Below, piece by piece: positions 8,009-16,914 of a stretch of DNA of 64,000 nucleotides. Both the position numbers and the translations under genes were made by a program. The DNA comes from Thalassospira sp. ER-Se-21-Dark. GTDB lineage: Bacteria; Pseudomonadota; Alphaproteobacteria; Rhodospirillales; Thalassospiraceae. Within the stretch, counting starts at the first letter, position 1. Each line of letters starts with the position of its first letter. The DNA lies in NCBI RefSeq assembly GCF_017922435.1, contig NZ_VDEZ01000003.1, positions 248,001-312,000 on the forward strand, read 5' to 3'. The notes under the pieces were generated by a model. The model saw only the letters and a program-made list of their open reading frames with translations, was not told the DNA's origin and did no database searches.

Positions 8009-9360
8009 TATGCGTTCTCCTGACTGCTGAGATGTGATTTCAACCAGTTGGCGGTCCGCATCAAACGCGCATCATCGCCAATTCGACCAACAAGCTGCAC
8101 GCCCATCGGCATCCCGCCTTCTGACCACAAAAGCGGGATGGTCACGGCGGGTGTTCCGCAGAACGTCCACAACCCGTTAAAGATCGGATTGCCGGTGGTC
8201 TGATGGTTGGCCGGGGCCGGGCCGGTGGCTGCTGGTGTGATGATCGCATCACAGCGATTGAACACTTCCTCCAACCCGGCATTCAGGACCTTGCGCCAGT
8301 CAAGGGCCGCCAGATAATCACGTGCCTTGACGTCGTTGCCCTTGTCGATGGCCTCAAGGATTTCCGGCGACAATTGATCACGGCCACGCTTTTCATAACC
8401 GTAATAATCCTTGGCCATTTCGGCAAAGTTGATCCGGGCCCGCAGGGCACTGGCATCTTCAAACGCCTTGGGCAACGGGGCCTCGAAGCATTGATCGCCC
8501 AGCATTTCGGTAATTTCACGAAACGCCATGATGGTTTCCTTGTCCGCGACCTCGTCAAATTGCGGCGGCCGGACAAAGGCAAACATCGGGGTCACCAAGG
8601 GATCGCTTTTGGCGACATCGACCAACCTTGGCGTCGGGCTTGGTTCTGTTGCCGGGTCCCCTGCGTCATATCCAAACAGGCTTTCGGCCACCATCGCCGC
8701 CCCGGTGATCGAATTGGCGAAAACACCAATTGTATCAAGGCTCGGGCTTTGGCTAAGAACGCCGGTACGGGCAATCGCGCCAAAGGTCGGCTTGAACCCG
8801 ACAACCCCGCAAAACGATGCCGGTCGAATAACCGATCCACCGGTCTGCGTTCCTACGGCAAGCGGCACCATGGCGGCTGCCACCGCCGCTGCCGACCCGG
8901 CCGATGATCCACCGGGTGTATGATCCGGGTTATGCGGATTGCGCGTTTTGGACGGATGCATGAAGGCAAGTTCGGTCGACACCGTCTTGCCCATAATGAT
9001 CGCACCGGCCGCCTTCAGACGCGATACCAGAACCGCGTCTTCTTGCGGTACGCGACCCTTGTCCAGGACCGTACCGTTTTCGGTCGGGATCTTTGCGGTA
9101 TCAATGACGTCTTTCAGCCCCACAGGCAATCCGTGCAACGGGCCAATCGGTGCACCGGATTGCCGTCTGGCATCAAGGGCGCGGGCCTGGGCAATCGCAT
9201 GATCGCTATCAAGCCATGCCCATGCCTGAACCTGTGGCTCGATCTCGGCAATACGCGCCAGGCAGGCTTCGACATATTCAACTGCGCGCACCGCCCCGCT
9301 GGCAAGGCGGTCGCGCAGTTCGACAACGTCAAGTGTCAGTAGCGGGTTGATATTACTCAT
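8008..9360 (-). CDS. Amidase signature family hydrolase
   Basis: The 450-residue protein is an amidase-signature enzyme that hydrolyses a carboxamide to an acid and ammonia in the cytoplasm. The Ser-cisSer-Lys triad is visible: Lys83 in GLPVGLKD, the serine in TPGGSSAGS (about 149-156) and the nucleophile Ser176 in TGGSVIRPASFCG. The length is usual for the family. It follows the TRAP large permease gene by 12 bases and is followed by a coupled small membrane gene. The simplest reading is that it processes the compound imported by that TRAP transporter. The substrate itself is not recognisable from sequence; GatA-type transamidation is unlikely because no gatB or gatC is near. Confidence 0.85.
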   Translation of the reverse strand: MSNINPLLTLDVVELRDRLASGAVRAVEYVEACLARIAEIEPQVQAWAWLDSDHAIAQARALDARRQSGAPIGPLHGLPVGLKDVIDTAKIPTENGTVLDKGRVPQEDAVLVSRLKAAGAIIMGKTVSTELAFMHPSKTRNPHNPDHTPGGSSAGSAAAVAAAMVPLAVGTQTGGSVIRPASFCGVVGFKPTFGAIARTGVLSQSPSLDTIGVFANSITGAAMVAESLFGYDAGDPATEPSPTPRLVDVAKSDPLVTPMFAFVRPPQFDEVADKETIMAFREITEMLGDQCFEAPLPKAFEDASALRARINFAEMAKDYYGYEKRGRDQLSPEILEAIDKGNDVKARDYLAALDWRKVLNAGLEEVFNRCDAIITPAATGPAPANHQTTGNPIFNGLWTFCGTPAVTIPLLWSEGGMPMGVQLVGRIGDDARLMRTANWLKSHLSSQENA

Positions 9361-9372
9361 CTCATCCCTCCC

Positions 9373-10794
9373 TTAACGTGCGCCATAGAACAGATCGGGC
9401 AAATGGAACACGATTTGCGGGAAGGCGTACATCAGAACCATGCTGACGATCACCATGAACAGGAACGGCATGATCCCCTTGAAGATATCGGTCAACAATA
9501 TCCCGCTGGGCGCCACCCCTTTTAGGTAATAGGCCGACATCGCCATGGGCGGCGTCAGGAACGAGGTCTGAAGGTTCAGCGCCACAAGGATACCAAAGAA
9601 CAGCGGATCGATATCAAACAGCGGCAAAAGCGGCAGGAAGATCGGAACGAAGATAATGATAATCTCCGACCATTCCAGCGGCCAGCCCAGCAGGAAGATG
9701 ATCAACTGTGCCAGCAGAAGGAACTGAAGCGGTGTCAGGTCCAGACCACCGACAAACTCGGCAATCACATGTTCACCACCAAGATAAGAGAACACTGACG
9801 AGAACGTATAGGAACCGACAAACAACCAGCACACCATCGCCGAGGTCCGCACCGTCAGATAAACCGATTCACGCAGGCGATCAAAGGTCAGCGCCCGATA
9901 GGCCGCCGCCAGCAACATCCCGCCAAGCGCACCGATGGACGCCGCCTCGGTCGGGGTAGCAAGACCAAACAGGATCGATCCCAGAACCGCCAAAATCAGG
10001 AAGGCCAGCGGGAAGAACGAGGTTGCCAACATCCAAAGGACTTTCGGCAACGGCACTTCCGGAATTTCATCGCTGGTCGGACGCGGGGCTGCCTTTGGCT
10101 GCAACATTGCACGCCCCATGACGTACAAAAGATACAAGCCAACAAGGGTCAGGCCCGGCAACAGCGCCCCGGCATAAAGCCGCACGATCGACACACCCGA
10201 CGCCGCGGCATAAACAATCAGCATGATCGACGGCGGGATCAGAATGCCCAGCGTCCCGCCAGCGCAAATGATGCCCGATGCAAAGCTTTTGTCGTACCGC
10301 GCCTTAAGCATCGCTGGCAGCGCCAGCATCCCCATAAGGGTTACCACCGCGCCGACAATCCCGGTTGCGGTTGCAAACAGCGCACAGGTAATCAGCGCCG
10401 CAACGCCAAGCGATCCGGGAATGTTACGCGCCGCAATATTCAGGGTGGAAAACAGCCGGTTCACGATATTGGCGCGTTCAACGATATAGCCCATGAACAG
10501 GAACAACGGCACGGCGGTCAGAACTTCGTTCGACATCACCGTGTATGTCTGGTTGATGAACAAATCGAATATTCGGTTGTTAAACGCCCCTTCGAACCAC
10601 GTTATCACCGAGGTCAGGGTTTCGCTGTCCTCGGCCAGCCGGTTAAAGGCCCGCCACATGCGGCCTGCATCGAAATAAGCGTAATATCCAAACCCGATGC
10701 CAAGCGCCATCAGGGTAAAGGCAACCGGGAAACCGAGGAATACCAGTATAATAAAGATGCCCAGCATCATCAGGGCGACATGTGCGTCAATCAC
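9373..10794 (-). CDS. TRAP transporter large permease (DctM type)
   Basis: The 473-residue protein has about 12-13 hydrophobic segments, starting with LMMLGIFIILVFLGFPVAFTLM, in the DctM pattern. Typical features are VPLFLFMGYIVERA, GGTLGILIPPSIMLIVYA and GAVVTLMGM. It is the sodium- or proton-coupled membrane subunit of a tripartite TRAP importer. It has a longer region between the first and second helices (about residues 38-80) than dicarboxylate DctM proteins, as in the keto acid and aromatic acid TRAP subfamilies. It lies 71 bases after dctQ and 12 bases before the amidase. The substrate is unknown, probably an organic acid or amide. Confidence 0.9.
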   Translation of the reverse strand: MIDAHVALMMLGIFIILVFLGFPVAFTLMALGIGFGYYAYFDAGRMWRAFNRLAEDSETLTSVITWFEGAFNNRIFDLFINQTYTVMSNEVLTAVPLFLFMGYIVERANIVNRLFSTLNIAARNIPGSLGVAALITCALFATATGIVGAVVTLMGMLALPAMLKARYDKSFASGIICAGGTLGILIPPSIMLIVYAAASGVSIVRLYAGALLPGLTLVGLYLLYVMGRAMLQPKAAPRPTSDEIPEVPLPKVLWMLATSFFPLAFLILAVLGSILFGLATPTEAASIGALGGMLLAAAYRALTFDRLRESVYLTVRTSAMVCWLFVGSYTFSSVFSYLGGEHVIAEFVGGLDLTPLQFLLLAQLIIFLLGWPLEWSEIIIIFVPIFLPLLPLFDIDPLFFGILVALNLQTSFLTPPMAMSAYYLKGVAPSGILLTDIFKGIMPFLFMVIVSMVLMYAFPQIVFHLPDLFYGAR

Positions 10795-10865
10795 GTTGGC
10801 TGCTCCGTTCGGGGGCGTGTATCGCGTATGGCTCAGCGTTCTGGTTGATCTTGATCGTCATGGGA

Positions 10866-11438
10866 TCAGTCTTCCTTGGCCACTTTTTGCTTCATCAGCA
10901 ATTCTTCGGTTTCCTGAACATCATCATCGGCATTGCGCCAGTACCCTTCACGGATACACAAAATGCAGCGCATCACCTGTGCGATGCCCTGGATGAACAG
11001 AAGAATGCCGGCTGCGACAATCACTGCCTTGAATTGAAAGATCGGAACACCCGCCGGGCTGTTCACGCTTACTTCCCCATAGCCCCAAGAACGGGCGGCA
11101 TATTTCCAGCCCGACAGGATGAGCGCGGTAACACCCGGGAAGAAGAAGAAGATATAAAGAACCAGATCAACCTTGGCCTGGGTTGTGGGTTTCCACAGAC
11201 GATAAAGGAAATCGCCGCGGACATGCCCGCCACGAGACAGGGTATAGGCCCCACCCATCATGAACAATGTGCCATACATGATAAATGACACATCAAGCGA
11301 CCATGTGGTTGGCGCATTAAATAGGTATCGCGATGCCACCTCATAGCTCATGCCAAGCGTCATGAGGATAATCAACCAGCCAAAGGCCTTGCCAAACCAG
11401 GCCGAAAGCTTGTCCGCGAATTCAATAAATCCAATCAT
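10866..11438 (-). CDS. TRAP transporter small permease (DctQ type)
   Basis: The 190-residue protein has four membrane helices with the DctQ hallmark YEVASRYLFNAPTTWSLDVSFIMY region (a conserved R-Y-x-F-N-x-P-x-x-W pattern, residues about 33-48). DctQ clamps onto DctM in the inner membrane and docks the binding protein. At 190 residues it is at the long end of the family, with a charged C-terminal tail (QETEELLMKQKVAKED) in the cytoplasm. It lies between the binding-protein gene and dctM, the usual order P-Q-M. Confidence 0.88.
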   Translation of the reverse strand: MIGFIEFADKLSAWFGKAFGWLIILMTLGMSYEVASRYLFNAPTTWSLDVSFIMYGTLFMMGGAYTLSRGGHVRGDFLYRLWKPTTQAKVDLVLYIFFFFPGVTALILSGWKYAARSWGYGEVSVNSPAGVPIFQFKAVIVAAGILLFIQGIAQVMRCILCIREGYWRNADDDVQETEELLMKQKVAKED

Positions 11439-11460
11439 GAAATCCTGTCCGTTCGCGTAT

Positions 11461-11502
11461 TGACTGCTCCGCCAGCCAAAAGATCAGGCCAACGGAGCAG
11501 TC
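11461..11502 (-). other. Intra-operon hairpin after the TRAP binding-protein gene
   Basis: A 10-bp perfect stem, GACTGCTCCG (11462-11471) with CGGAGCAGTC (11493-11502), has a 21-base loop. It lies between the dctP and dctQ genes and has no T-run. Such hairpins after binding-protein genes usually protect the upstream mRNA or cause partial termination, which raises binding-protein level over permease level. Confidence 0.55.
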
Positions 11503-11536
11503 AGGATCATCAAAACACTGAAATCCGAAACAGGGA

Positions 11537-12700
11537 TCAGAGTTTCAGTTTGCCCGGGAAGTAGTGATCATATGCGAGCTGATAATCAGGCGAGTTCATC
11601 AGTTCATAGAAGGTCACACGTTCGACCCAGGCACGCTGGCTGTCGAGAACCCGTTTCATGAACGGATCTTCTTCAAGTGTCGGGATCAGTTTGTCCCAGG
11701 CTTCAAGCTGTGCGGCCAGGATCTCTTTCGAGGTCCGGTGAACTTCTACGCCCTCATCCTGCAATTTCTGCAGATCCGAGGAATAGTTGTCCATCGCAAG
11801 CGCCGTGTTCGACGTCGACGCCGCCTCGACCGCGTGACGCAGGATCGCCTGCAGATCCGGCTCAAGGTCTTCCATCAGGGATTTGTTGAACAGGAACTCG
11901 AAGCTTTCCGATGCCTGATGGTACGAAGACAGATAGTAGTTCTTCGCAACATCCTGTGCGCCAAAGCGCATGTCAGACGACGGGTTGTTGAATTCGAACG
12001 CGTCAATCACGCCACGTTCCATCGCCGGGACAATCTCGCCCCCCGGAAGCTGTGCGACCGACATGCCCATCGACTGCAGAAGGTCTGCTGCCAGACCCAC
12101 CGTGCGGTATTTGAAGCCTTCGATATCGGCAACGGTGTTGACCTGCTCCTTGAACCAGCCGAACGGCTGTGCTGGCATCGGGAAGCCAAGAAGACCAACA
12201 ACATCCAGACCCATCACGTCCTGGGTCAGTTCGCGATAGAACTCTTCACCACCGCCAGCATAGAACCAGCTCAGCATGGTGGTTGCGGAACCACCAAACA
12301 CCGGACCGGTCCCAAACAGCGATGCCGCCTTGTTTTTGCCGTACCAGTAAACCGGTACGGAATGGGCGATATCAATCACGCCGTCATTGACGCCATCAAG
12401 AACCTGGAAGGCAGCAACAACAGCACCCGCCGGCAGAAGGTCGATTTTCAGACGACCACCCGACATGGCTTCAACGCGGTCAACATACTGCTGGGCAAAG
12501 GTCATCCAGATGTCGGATGACGGCCAGGAAGTCTGCATCTTCAGAACCATCGGTGCCGGCTGCGCGTGGACAGCAGGTGCGGCAAACATCCCCGTTGCCG
12601 CAGCACCACCCGCCACAACCCCGGTCGCCCCTTTGGTCAGGAACGAACGACGGGATACTTCCTTGGACTTCACGTCTTCAGATTTGGTTTTCATTTCCAT
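11537..12700 (-). CDS. TRAP transporter substrate-binding protein (DctP/TakP-like)
   Basis: The 387-residue protein starts at 12700, where GGGAGGAAAA precedes the ATG; longer in-frame starts up to 12847 add a non-conserved leader. It has a twin-arginine signal (SRRSFLTKGATG) ending near AVHAQ, so it should be folded before export to the periplasm. The mature part is DctP-like, with the ligand-binding arginine in FKYRTVG and the stretch GGEIVPAMERGVIDAFEFNNP. This resembles the TakP (alpha-keto acid) branch in which a metal ion helps hold a carboxylate ligand. With DctQ and DctM it would import an organic acid. The exact ligand is unknown. Confidence 0.87.
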   Translation of the reverse strand: MEMKTKSEDVKSKEVSRRSFLTKGATGVVAGGAAATGMFAAPAVHAQPAPMVLKMQTSWPSSDIWMTFAQQYVDRVEAMSGGRLKIDLLPAGAVVAAFQVLDGVNDGVIDIAHSVPVYWYGKNKAASLFGTGPVFGGSATTMLSWFYAGGGEEFYRELTQDVMGLDVVGLLGFPMPAQPFGWFKEQVNTVADIEGFKYRTVGLAADLLQSMGMSVAQLPGGEIVPAMERGVIDAFEFNNPSSDMRFGAQDVAKNYYLSSYHQASESFEFLFNKSLMEDLEPDLQAILRHAVEAASTSNTALAMDNYSSDLQKLQDEGVEVHRTSKEILAAQLEAWDKLIPTLEEDPFMKRVLDSQRAWVERVTFYELMNSPDYQLAYDHYFPGKLKL

Positions 12701-12900
12701 TTTTCCTCCCAGATATACCGTTGTTTCCCGTCCACCATTGGCGGGAAACACTCGGTAACTGTCAGCCTTCAAAAGCCCCTGATCTTGATATCCAAGATCC
12801 TTTTTGATGCGCTTGGTCCGTTCCGGGACCGCAAAAACGGCACGCATTTTGTTATTGTTAAAGACTTCAACAAACTGGACGCAGACGGTCTTCCCGCCTC

Positions 12901-13866
12901 CTACGCCACCCGGTCGCCGGGTTCTTTCCCCTGAAAATAAGCATCAAGGTTATCAAGTGCGCGAAACCCCATGGCATCACGCGTTTCTTCGGTAGCAGAT
13001 CCTATATGTGGTAACAGAAAGACGTTATTCAACGCGCTAATCCGTTGATTTCCACCGGGTTCGGTGCAAAACACATCAAGGCCTGCTGCAAACAGCTTTC
13101 CGCTTTGAAGGGCGGCCACAAGCGCGTCCTCATCCACCAGATTGCCGCGCGCTGTATTCACAAGGATCGCGCGGTCAGGCAGCACCGCAATTGTCTTGCT
13201 GTTGATGATGCCCTTTGTTTCTGGCGTTGACGGGCAATGCAGTGACAGCACGTCGGAATGGGCAAACAGGTCTTCGACCGTCTCGTGGAAAATTGCGCCC
13301 TTGGCCAGATGATCGGGCAGTGGCTTGCGGTTGTGGTAATGGACTTCCATGCCAAATCCGCGTGCCCGTTCGGCCGCGACCTGACCAACCCGGCCCATGC
13401 CCAGAACACCAAACCGCTTGCCGGTGACCTGACGCCCGACCATGAAGGCCGGCGACCAGAAATCCCACTTGCCGGCCCGCACCATCGCATCGCCCTCGGC
13501 CCCGCGCCGCGCAGCACCCAGCATGCACAGCATGGCAATCTCGGCCGTGGCATCCGACAGCACATCGGGCGTGTTGGTCACGACAATCCCGGCATCCTTG
13601 GCCGCAGCCAGATCAACGTGATCCACCCCGACCGAATGATTGGCAATAATCTTGAGGCTTTTGGGCAGTTCGGCAATGACATCAGCAGAAAAATGCTCGG
13701 AATGGCACGGCAGGACAGCATCGACCTGCTGGCACTTTTCAATGAGCTCCTCACGCGTGAACACGCGATCTTCGGCATTGGTCAGAACCTGATAGTCCCG
13801 CGCGGCGCGTGCCTGTACGGCATCACGCAATCGTCGCGTTATCAGAAGCTTTGGCTTCTCGGGCAT
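12901..13866 (-). CDS. D-isomer-specific 2-hydroxyacid dehydrogenase (glyoxylate/hydroxypyruvate reductase-like)
   Basis: The 321-residue NAD(P)-dependent enzyme has the dinucleotide fold VLGMGRVGQVAAERARG in the middle of the chain. The catalytic arginine is in NTARGNLVDEDAL, the glutamate in VFCTEPGG and the histidine in LLPHIGSAT. It is predicted to interconvert a 2-keto acid and a D-2-hydroxy acid in the cytoplasm. The ATG at 13866 is chosen over an in-frame ATG at 13932, whose extra 22 residues precede the conserved start KPKLLITRRL and overlap the repeat element. It points the same way as the TRAP operon with a 200-base gap, so it may be first gene of that unit or separate. Its product or substrate may be the carboxylate carried by the TRAP system (inference). 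Confidence 0.88.
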   Translation of the reverse strand: MPEKPKLLITRRLRDAVQARAARDYQVLTNAEDRVFTREELIEKCQQVDAVLPCHSEHFSADVIAELPKSLKIIANHSVGVDHVDLAAAKDAGIVVTNTPDVLSDATAEIAMLCMLGAARRGAEGDAMVRAGKWDFWSPAFMVGRQVTGKRFGVLGMGRVGQVAAERARGFGMEVHYHNRKPLPDHLAKGAIFHETVEDLFAHSDVLSLHCPSTPETKGIINSKTIAVLPDRAILVNTARGNLVDEDALVAALQSGKLFAAGLDVFCTEPGGNQRISALNNVFLLPHIGSATEETRDAMGFRALDNLDAYFQGKEPGDRVA

Positions 13867-13915
13867 GCGGACGCTCCCGGTGATTTCCCTGAAAGTAGTC
13901 TTATTTTTTATGATC

Positions 13916-14183
13916 TTAGGGTCAGTACCCACTAATTTGGGTCGAATGGTTCACCGGATTTGTGCGGATACGCGGAGCAAAACCGCAGGAAGATATACAT
14001 CTTTCAAGGTTTTACGACAAAGTAGCCCGTGCAAATCCGGTGAATCCGAAGGACAGACGTTATATTTGCAAACTCCGACGTCAAACCCCTTGACCGGCAT
14101 GCCAGCCGCCCGGCGGGCTTTTCCTTGTATTTCACAAATATAACGTCTGCCATTCGAATCAAATTAATGGGCACTGACCCTAA
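13916..14183. repeat. 268-bp palindromic-ended repeat element, copy A (MITE-like)
   Basis: The element has 34-bp terminal inverted repeats (13916-13949 and 14150-14183; about 30 of 34 positions pair) that begin TTAGGGTCAGTACCC. Inside is a second inverted pair around CAGACGTTATATTTG (about 14054-14068) and CAAATATAACGTCTG (about 14135-14149). Copy B at 20541-20808 matches it in the opposite orientation over its whole length. It has no transposase; short open frames within it look incidental. It sits in the 5' region of the dehydrogenase gene. Confidence 0.85.
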
Positions 14184-14417
14184 GGAAACACCTTTACGGA
14201 AAATCCAGCAATAGGGGATCAACCAAGAGGCAAGTCTTTTTCACTTCGTGGAAAACCACAAGGTGCGCGAAAGCCATAATATTCACGCCATTGGATATTC
14301 AAGCCATTGATTTCAAACCCTAAAATTCAGAACAGCCCGTTATTTTTGAGTTGACCCAGAAACAAACAATGTAAAGCAGTTCACATCTTCCGTTTCACCG
14401 GCCGCAAAATCTCCACC

Positions 14418-14456
14418 AAAACAAAAAAAGAGCCGCAACCAATAAGGCTGCGGCTC
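14418..14456 (-). terminator. Rho-independent terminator of the sugar ABC operon
   Basis: An 8-bp perfect stem, extendable to 11 with one mismatch (GAGCCGCA at 14430-14437 with TGCGGCTC at 14449-14456), is followed on the minus strand by TTTTTTTGTTTTGG. It is 92 bases after the oxidoreductase stop at 14548. The rest of the gene-free stretch 14184-14547 shows nothing I can name. Confidence 0.85.
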
Positions 14457-14547
14457 AATGCCGACAGAGCGCCGGACGGGAAGAACACGTTTCAATGGTG
14501 AATTCGCGCACACGGAAATCCCCAGATTTCCCGATTGCGCAAAATGA

Positions 14548-15711
14548 TCACATTTTGACCCAAACGGCCCCGTCCCGGCCGGAGCGCACGACGGCTTCGA
14601 CAAATTTCATGCCCTCAAGACCTTCCTTGACGCCAGGCACCAACATGGCGGCGGCATCAGCCTTTCCATTGGTCAGATGCGCAACCAACTGATCGGCGAA
14701 ATCGGTATAAAGGTTTGCAAAGCCCTCAAGATACCCTTCCGGATGCCCCGGCGGCACGCGCACACCATGAAGACCTTCGGCTCCGATGCCAGCCCCGCCG
14801 CGGGTCAGCAATTCCGGACGCCCGTCAAGCGGGCGGAAATGCATGTGGTTTGGATGTTCCTGCGCCCATTCAAGGCCGCCCTTGTCACCATAAATTCGCA
14901 GGCGAAGGCCGTTTTCATGGCCAATTGCCACCTGGCTTGCCCACAGCATGCCGCGCGCACCATTTTCATAGCGCATCAGGATCTGCACATTGTCATCAAG
15001 CTTGCGACCCGGAACGATGGCATCGACATCGGCACAAAGTTCACTCGGCGTCATGCCAGACACAAAGTTCGCAAGGTTATGCGCATGGGTGCCGATATCG
15101 CCAAGTGCGCCGCCCATCCCGGCCTTGCCCGGATCTGCGCGCCAGTTGGCCTGCTTGTTATCGGTATCTTCGACCTTGGTTGCCATCCAGCCTTGCGGAT
15201 ATTCGACCTGCACCAGCCGGATATTGCCAAGCTTGCCATCCGCCACCATCTGGCGCGCCTCGCGCACCATCGGATAGGCGGTGTAGTTGTGGGTCAAGGC
15301 AAACAGAAGGCCGGTTTCCTTGACCTTGGCCGCGATCTTTTCGGCCTCATCAACGGTCATGCAAAGCGGCTTGTCACAAATCACGTGAATACCGGCATCC
15401 AGCATCGCCATCGCGGCCGGGAAATGCAGGTGGTTGGGTGTGACAATCGCGCAGACATCAATGCCGTCTTCGCGCGCGGCTTCCTGTTTGGCCATGTCTT
15501 CAAAACTGGCATAGCTGCGGTCACTATCGATAAACAGTTCTGCCGCCGAGGCCGCCGCGACATCGGGCTTGGATGAAAGCGCACCTGCCACCAGTTCATA
15601 GCGATCATCCAGTCGTGCCGCGATGCGATGAACGGCCCCGATGAAGGCCCCCTGCCCGCCGCCAACCATGCCCAGGCGCAACCGACGGCCAAGCGATGTT
15701 TGTTTGCTCAT
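14548..15711 (-). CDS. Gfo/Idh/MocA family oxidoreductase
   Basis: The 387-residue protein has an N-terminal Rossmann fold (LRLGMVGGGQGAFIG, about 13-27) and the family proline-bearing motif as CDKPLCMTVDEAE, with DKP in place of the common EKP. The C-terminal sheet domain includes GGALGDIGTHAHNL with the catalytic Asp/His region. Such enzymes oxidise sugars or polyols with NAD(P), often to keto sugars. The start at 15711 follows GGAGGCAG; an upstream TTG at 15723 is less likely. It is the last gene of the sugar ABC operon and lies 45 bases after a TIM-barrel gene. That pairing recurs in keto-sugar pathways such as those for inositol, trehalulose-type disaccharides and levoglucosan. The substrate is not determined. 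Confidence 0.85.
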   Translation of the reverse strand: MSKQTSLGRRLRLGMVGGGQGAFIGAVHRIAARLDDRYELVAGALSSKPDVAAASAAELFIDSDRSYASFEDMAKQEAAREDGIDVCAIVTPNHLHFPAAMAMLDAGIHVICDKPLCMTVDEAEKIAAKVKETGLLFALTHNYTAYPMVREARQMVADGKLGNIRLVQVEYPQGWMATKVEDTDNKQANWRADPGKAGMGGALGDIGTHAHNLANFVSGMTPSELCADVDAIVPGRKLDDNVQILMRYENGARGMLWASQVAIGHENGLRLRIYGDKGGLEWAQEHPNHMHFRPLDGRPELLTRGGAGIGAEGLHGVRVPPGHPEGYLEGFANLYTDFADQLVAHLTNGKADAAAMLVPGVKEGLEGMKFVEAVVRSGRDGAVWVKM

Positions 15712-15756
15712 ATCTGCCTCCAAAGTCGAAATGGACGAGTATTGCCCGTGATGCTG

Positions 15757-16812
15757 CTAGTCGATGCCAAGGATGCGGCGATTTGCCGCCTCGTCCGTGC
15801 CACCGTCGGCAAAGTCATCAAAGGCTTTCTCTGTCACACGAATGATGTGGTTTTTTATGAATTCGGCCCCTTCACGGGCACCGTCTTCGGGATGTTTGAG
15901 CGCGCATTCCCATTCGAGCACAGCCCACCCATCAAAATCAATCGCCGCAAGCTTCGAGAAGATCGCACCAAAGTCAACCTGCCCGTCGCCAAGCGATCTG
16001 AACCGGCCCGCCCGATTAACCCAGCCCTGATATCCGGAATAGACACCCTGTCGGCCGGTTGGATTGAACTCGGCATCCTTGACGTGGAACATGCGGATGC
16101 GATCAGCGTAAATATCGATGAAATCTAGGTAATCAAGCTGCTGCAGCACGAAGTGGCTCGGATCATACAGGATGTTGGCGCGCGGATGATTTTTCACCCG
16201 TTCCAAAAACATCTCGAACGTCGCCCCGTCAAACAGGTCCTCGCCGGGATGGATTTCATAGCAAACATCAACACCCGCCTCGTCGGCGGCATTGAGGATC
16301 GGTGTCCAGCGCTTGGCAAGTTCCTCAAACGCGGTTTCGATCAATCCGGCCGGGCGTTGCGGCCACGGATAAACAAACGGCCAGGCCAGTGCGCCGGAAA
16401 ATGTTGCATGGGCGTTGATTCCCATATGTTGCGAAGCCTTGATCGCGGCCTTGACCTGTTTGACGGCCCATTCCTGACGCGCTTTTGGATTGCCGCGGAC
16501 TTCGGGGACGGCAAAACCGTCAAACATCTCGTCATAGGCGGGATGAACCGCCACAAGCTGGCCCTGAAGATGGGTTGAAAGTTCGGTCACCTGCACGCCG
16601 TGCCCGGCAAGTTTGCCGATCACTTCATCACAGTAATCCTTGCTTTCGGCGGCCTTTTCGACATCGAACAGGCGCTTGTCCCAGCTTGGAATCTGAACAC
16701 CTTTATAGCCGAGTGACGCCGCCCAGCGACCAATCGCGTCAAGACTGTCGAACGGGGCTTCGTCGCCGGCAAATTGCGCCAGAAAGATCGCCGGTCCCTT
16801 AAGCGTTTTCAT
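15757..16812 (-). CDS. Sugar phosphate isomerase/epimerase family TIM-barrel protein
   Basis: The 351-residue protein belongs to the xylose-isomerase-like AP-endonuclease-2 TIM-barrel family. Metal-ligand regions are visible in VCYEIHPGED, ILYDPSHF, RMFHVKDAEF and WAVLEWECALKHP. Members are epimerases, isomerases, dehydratases or lyases acting on keto sugars in the cytoplasm. The start at 16812 follows AGAGGT; upstream in-frame starts run into the binding-protein gene spacer. It lies between the binding protein and the Gfo/Idh/MocA oxidoreductase. It is likely to act on the oxidised form of the sugar brought in by the ABC transporter (inference). Confidence 0.83.
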   Translation of the reverse strand: MKTLKGPAIFLAQFAGDEAPFDSLDAIGRWAASLGYKGVQIPSWDKRLFDVEKAAESKDYCDEVIGKLAGHGVQVTELSTHLQGQLVAVHPAYDEMFDGFAVPEVRGNPKARQEWAVKQVKAAIKASQHMGINAHATFSGALAWPFVYPWPQRPAGLIETAFEELAKRWTPILNAADEAGVDVCYEIHPGEDLFDGATFEMFLERVKNHPRANILYDPSHFVLQQLDYLDFIDIYADRIRMFHVKDAEFNPTGRQGVYSGYQGWVNRAGRFRSLGDGQVDFGAIFSKLAAIDFDGWAVLEWECALKHPEDGAREGAEFIKNHIIRVTEKAFDDFADGGTDEAANRRILGID

Positions 16813-16914
16813 CTCAGACCTCTTTAACTGCGTTCTGGTGGAAATCAGTGGAAATCGGGCTGCGGCGGGCGGCGACCGCCCGACGCAAGAGTGCATGTCC
16901 CAACCAAAGTTCGT

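Noticed and set aside
11564-12520. 318-codon open frame opposite the TRAP binding protein
   Set aside because: Antisense shadow of a gene with a Tat signal and clear DctP fold.
14677-15576. 299-codon open frame opposite the Gfo/Idh/MocA gene
   Set aside because: Antisense shadow without supporting features.
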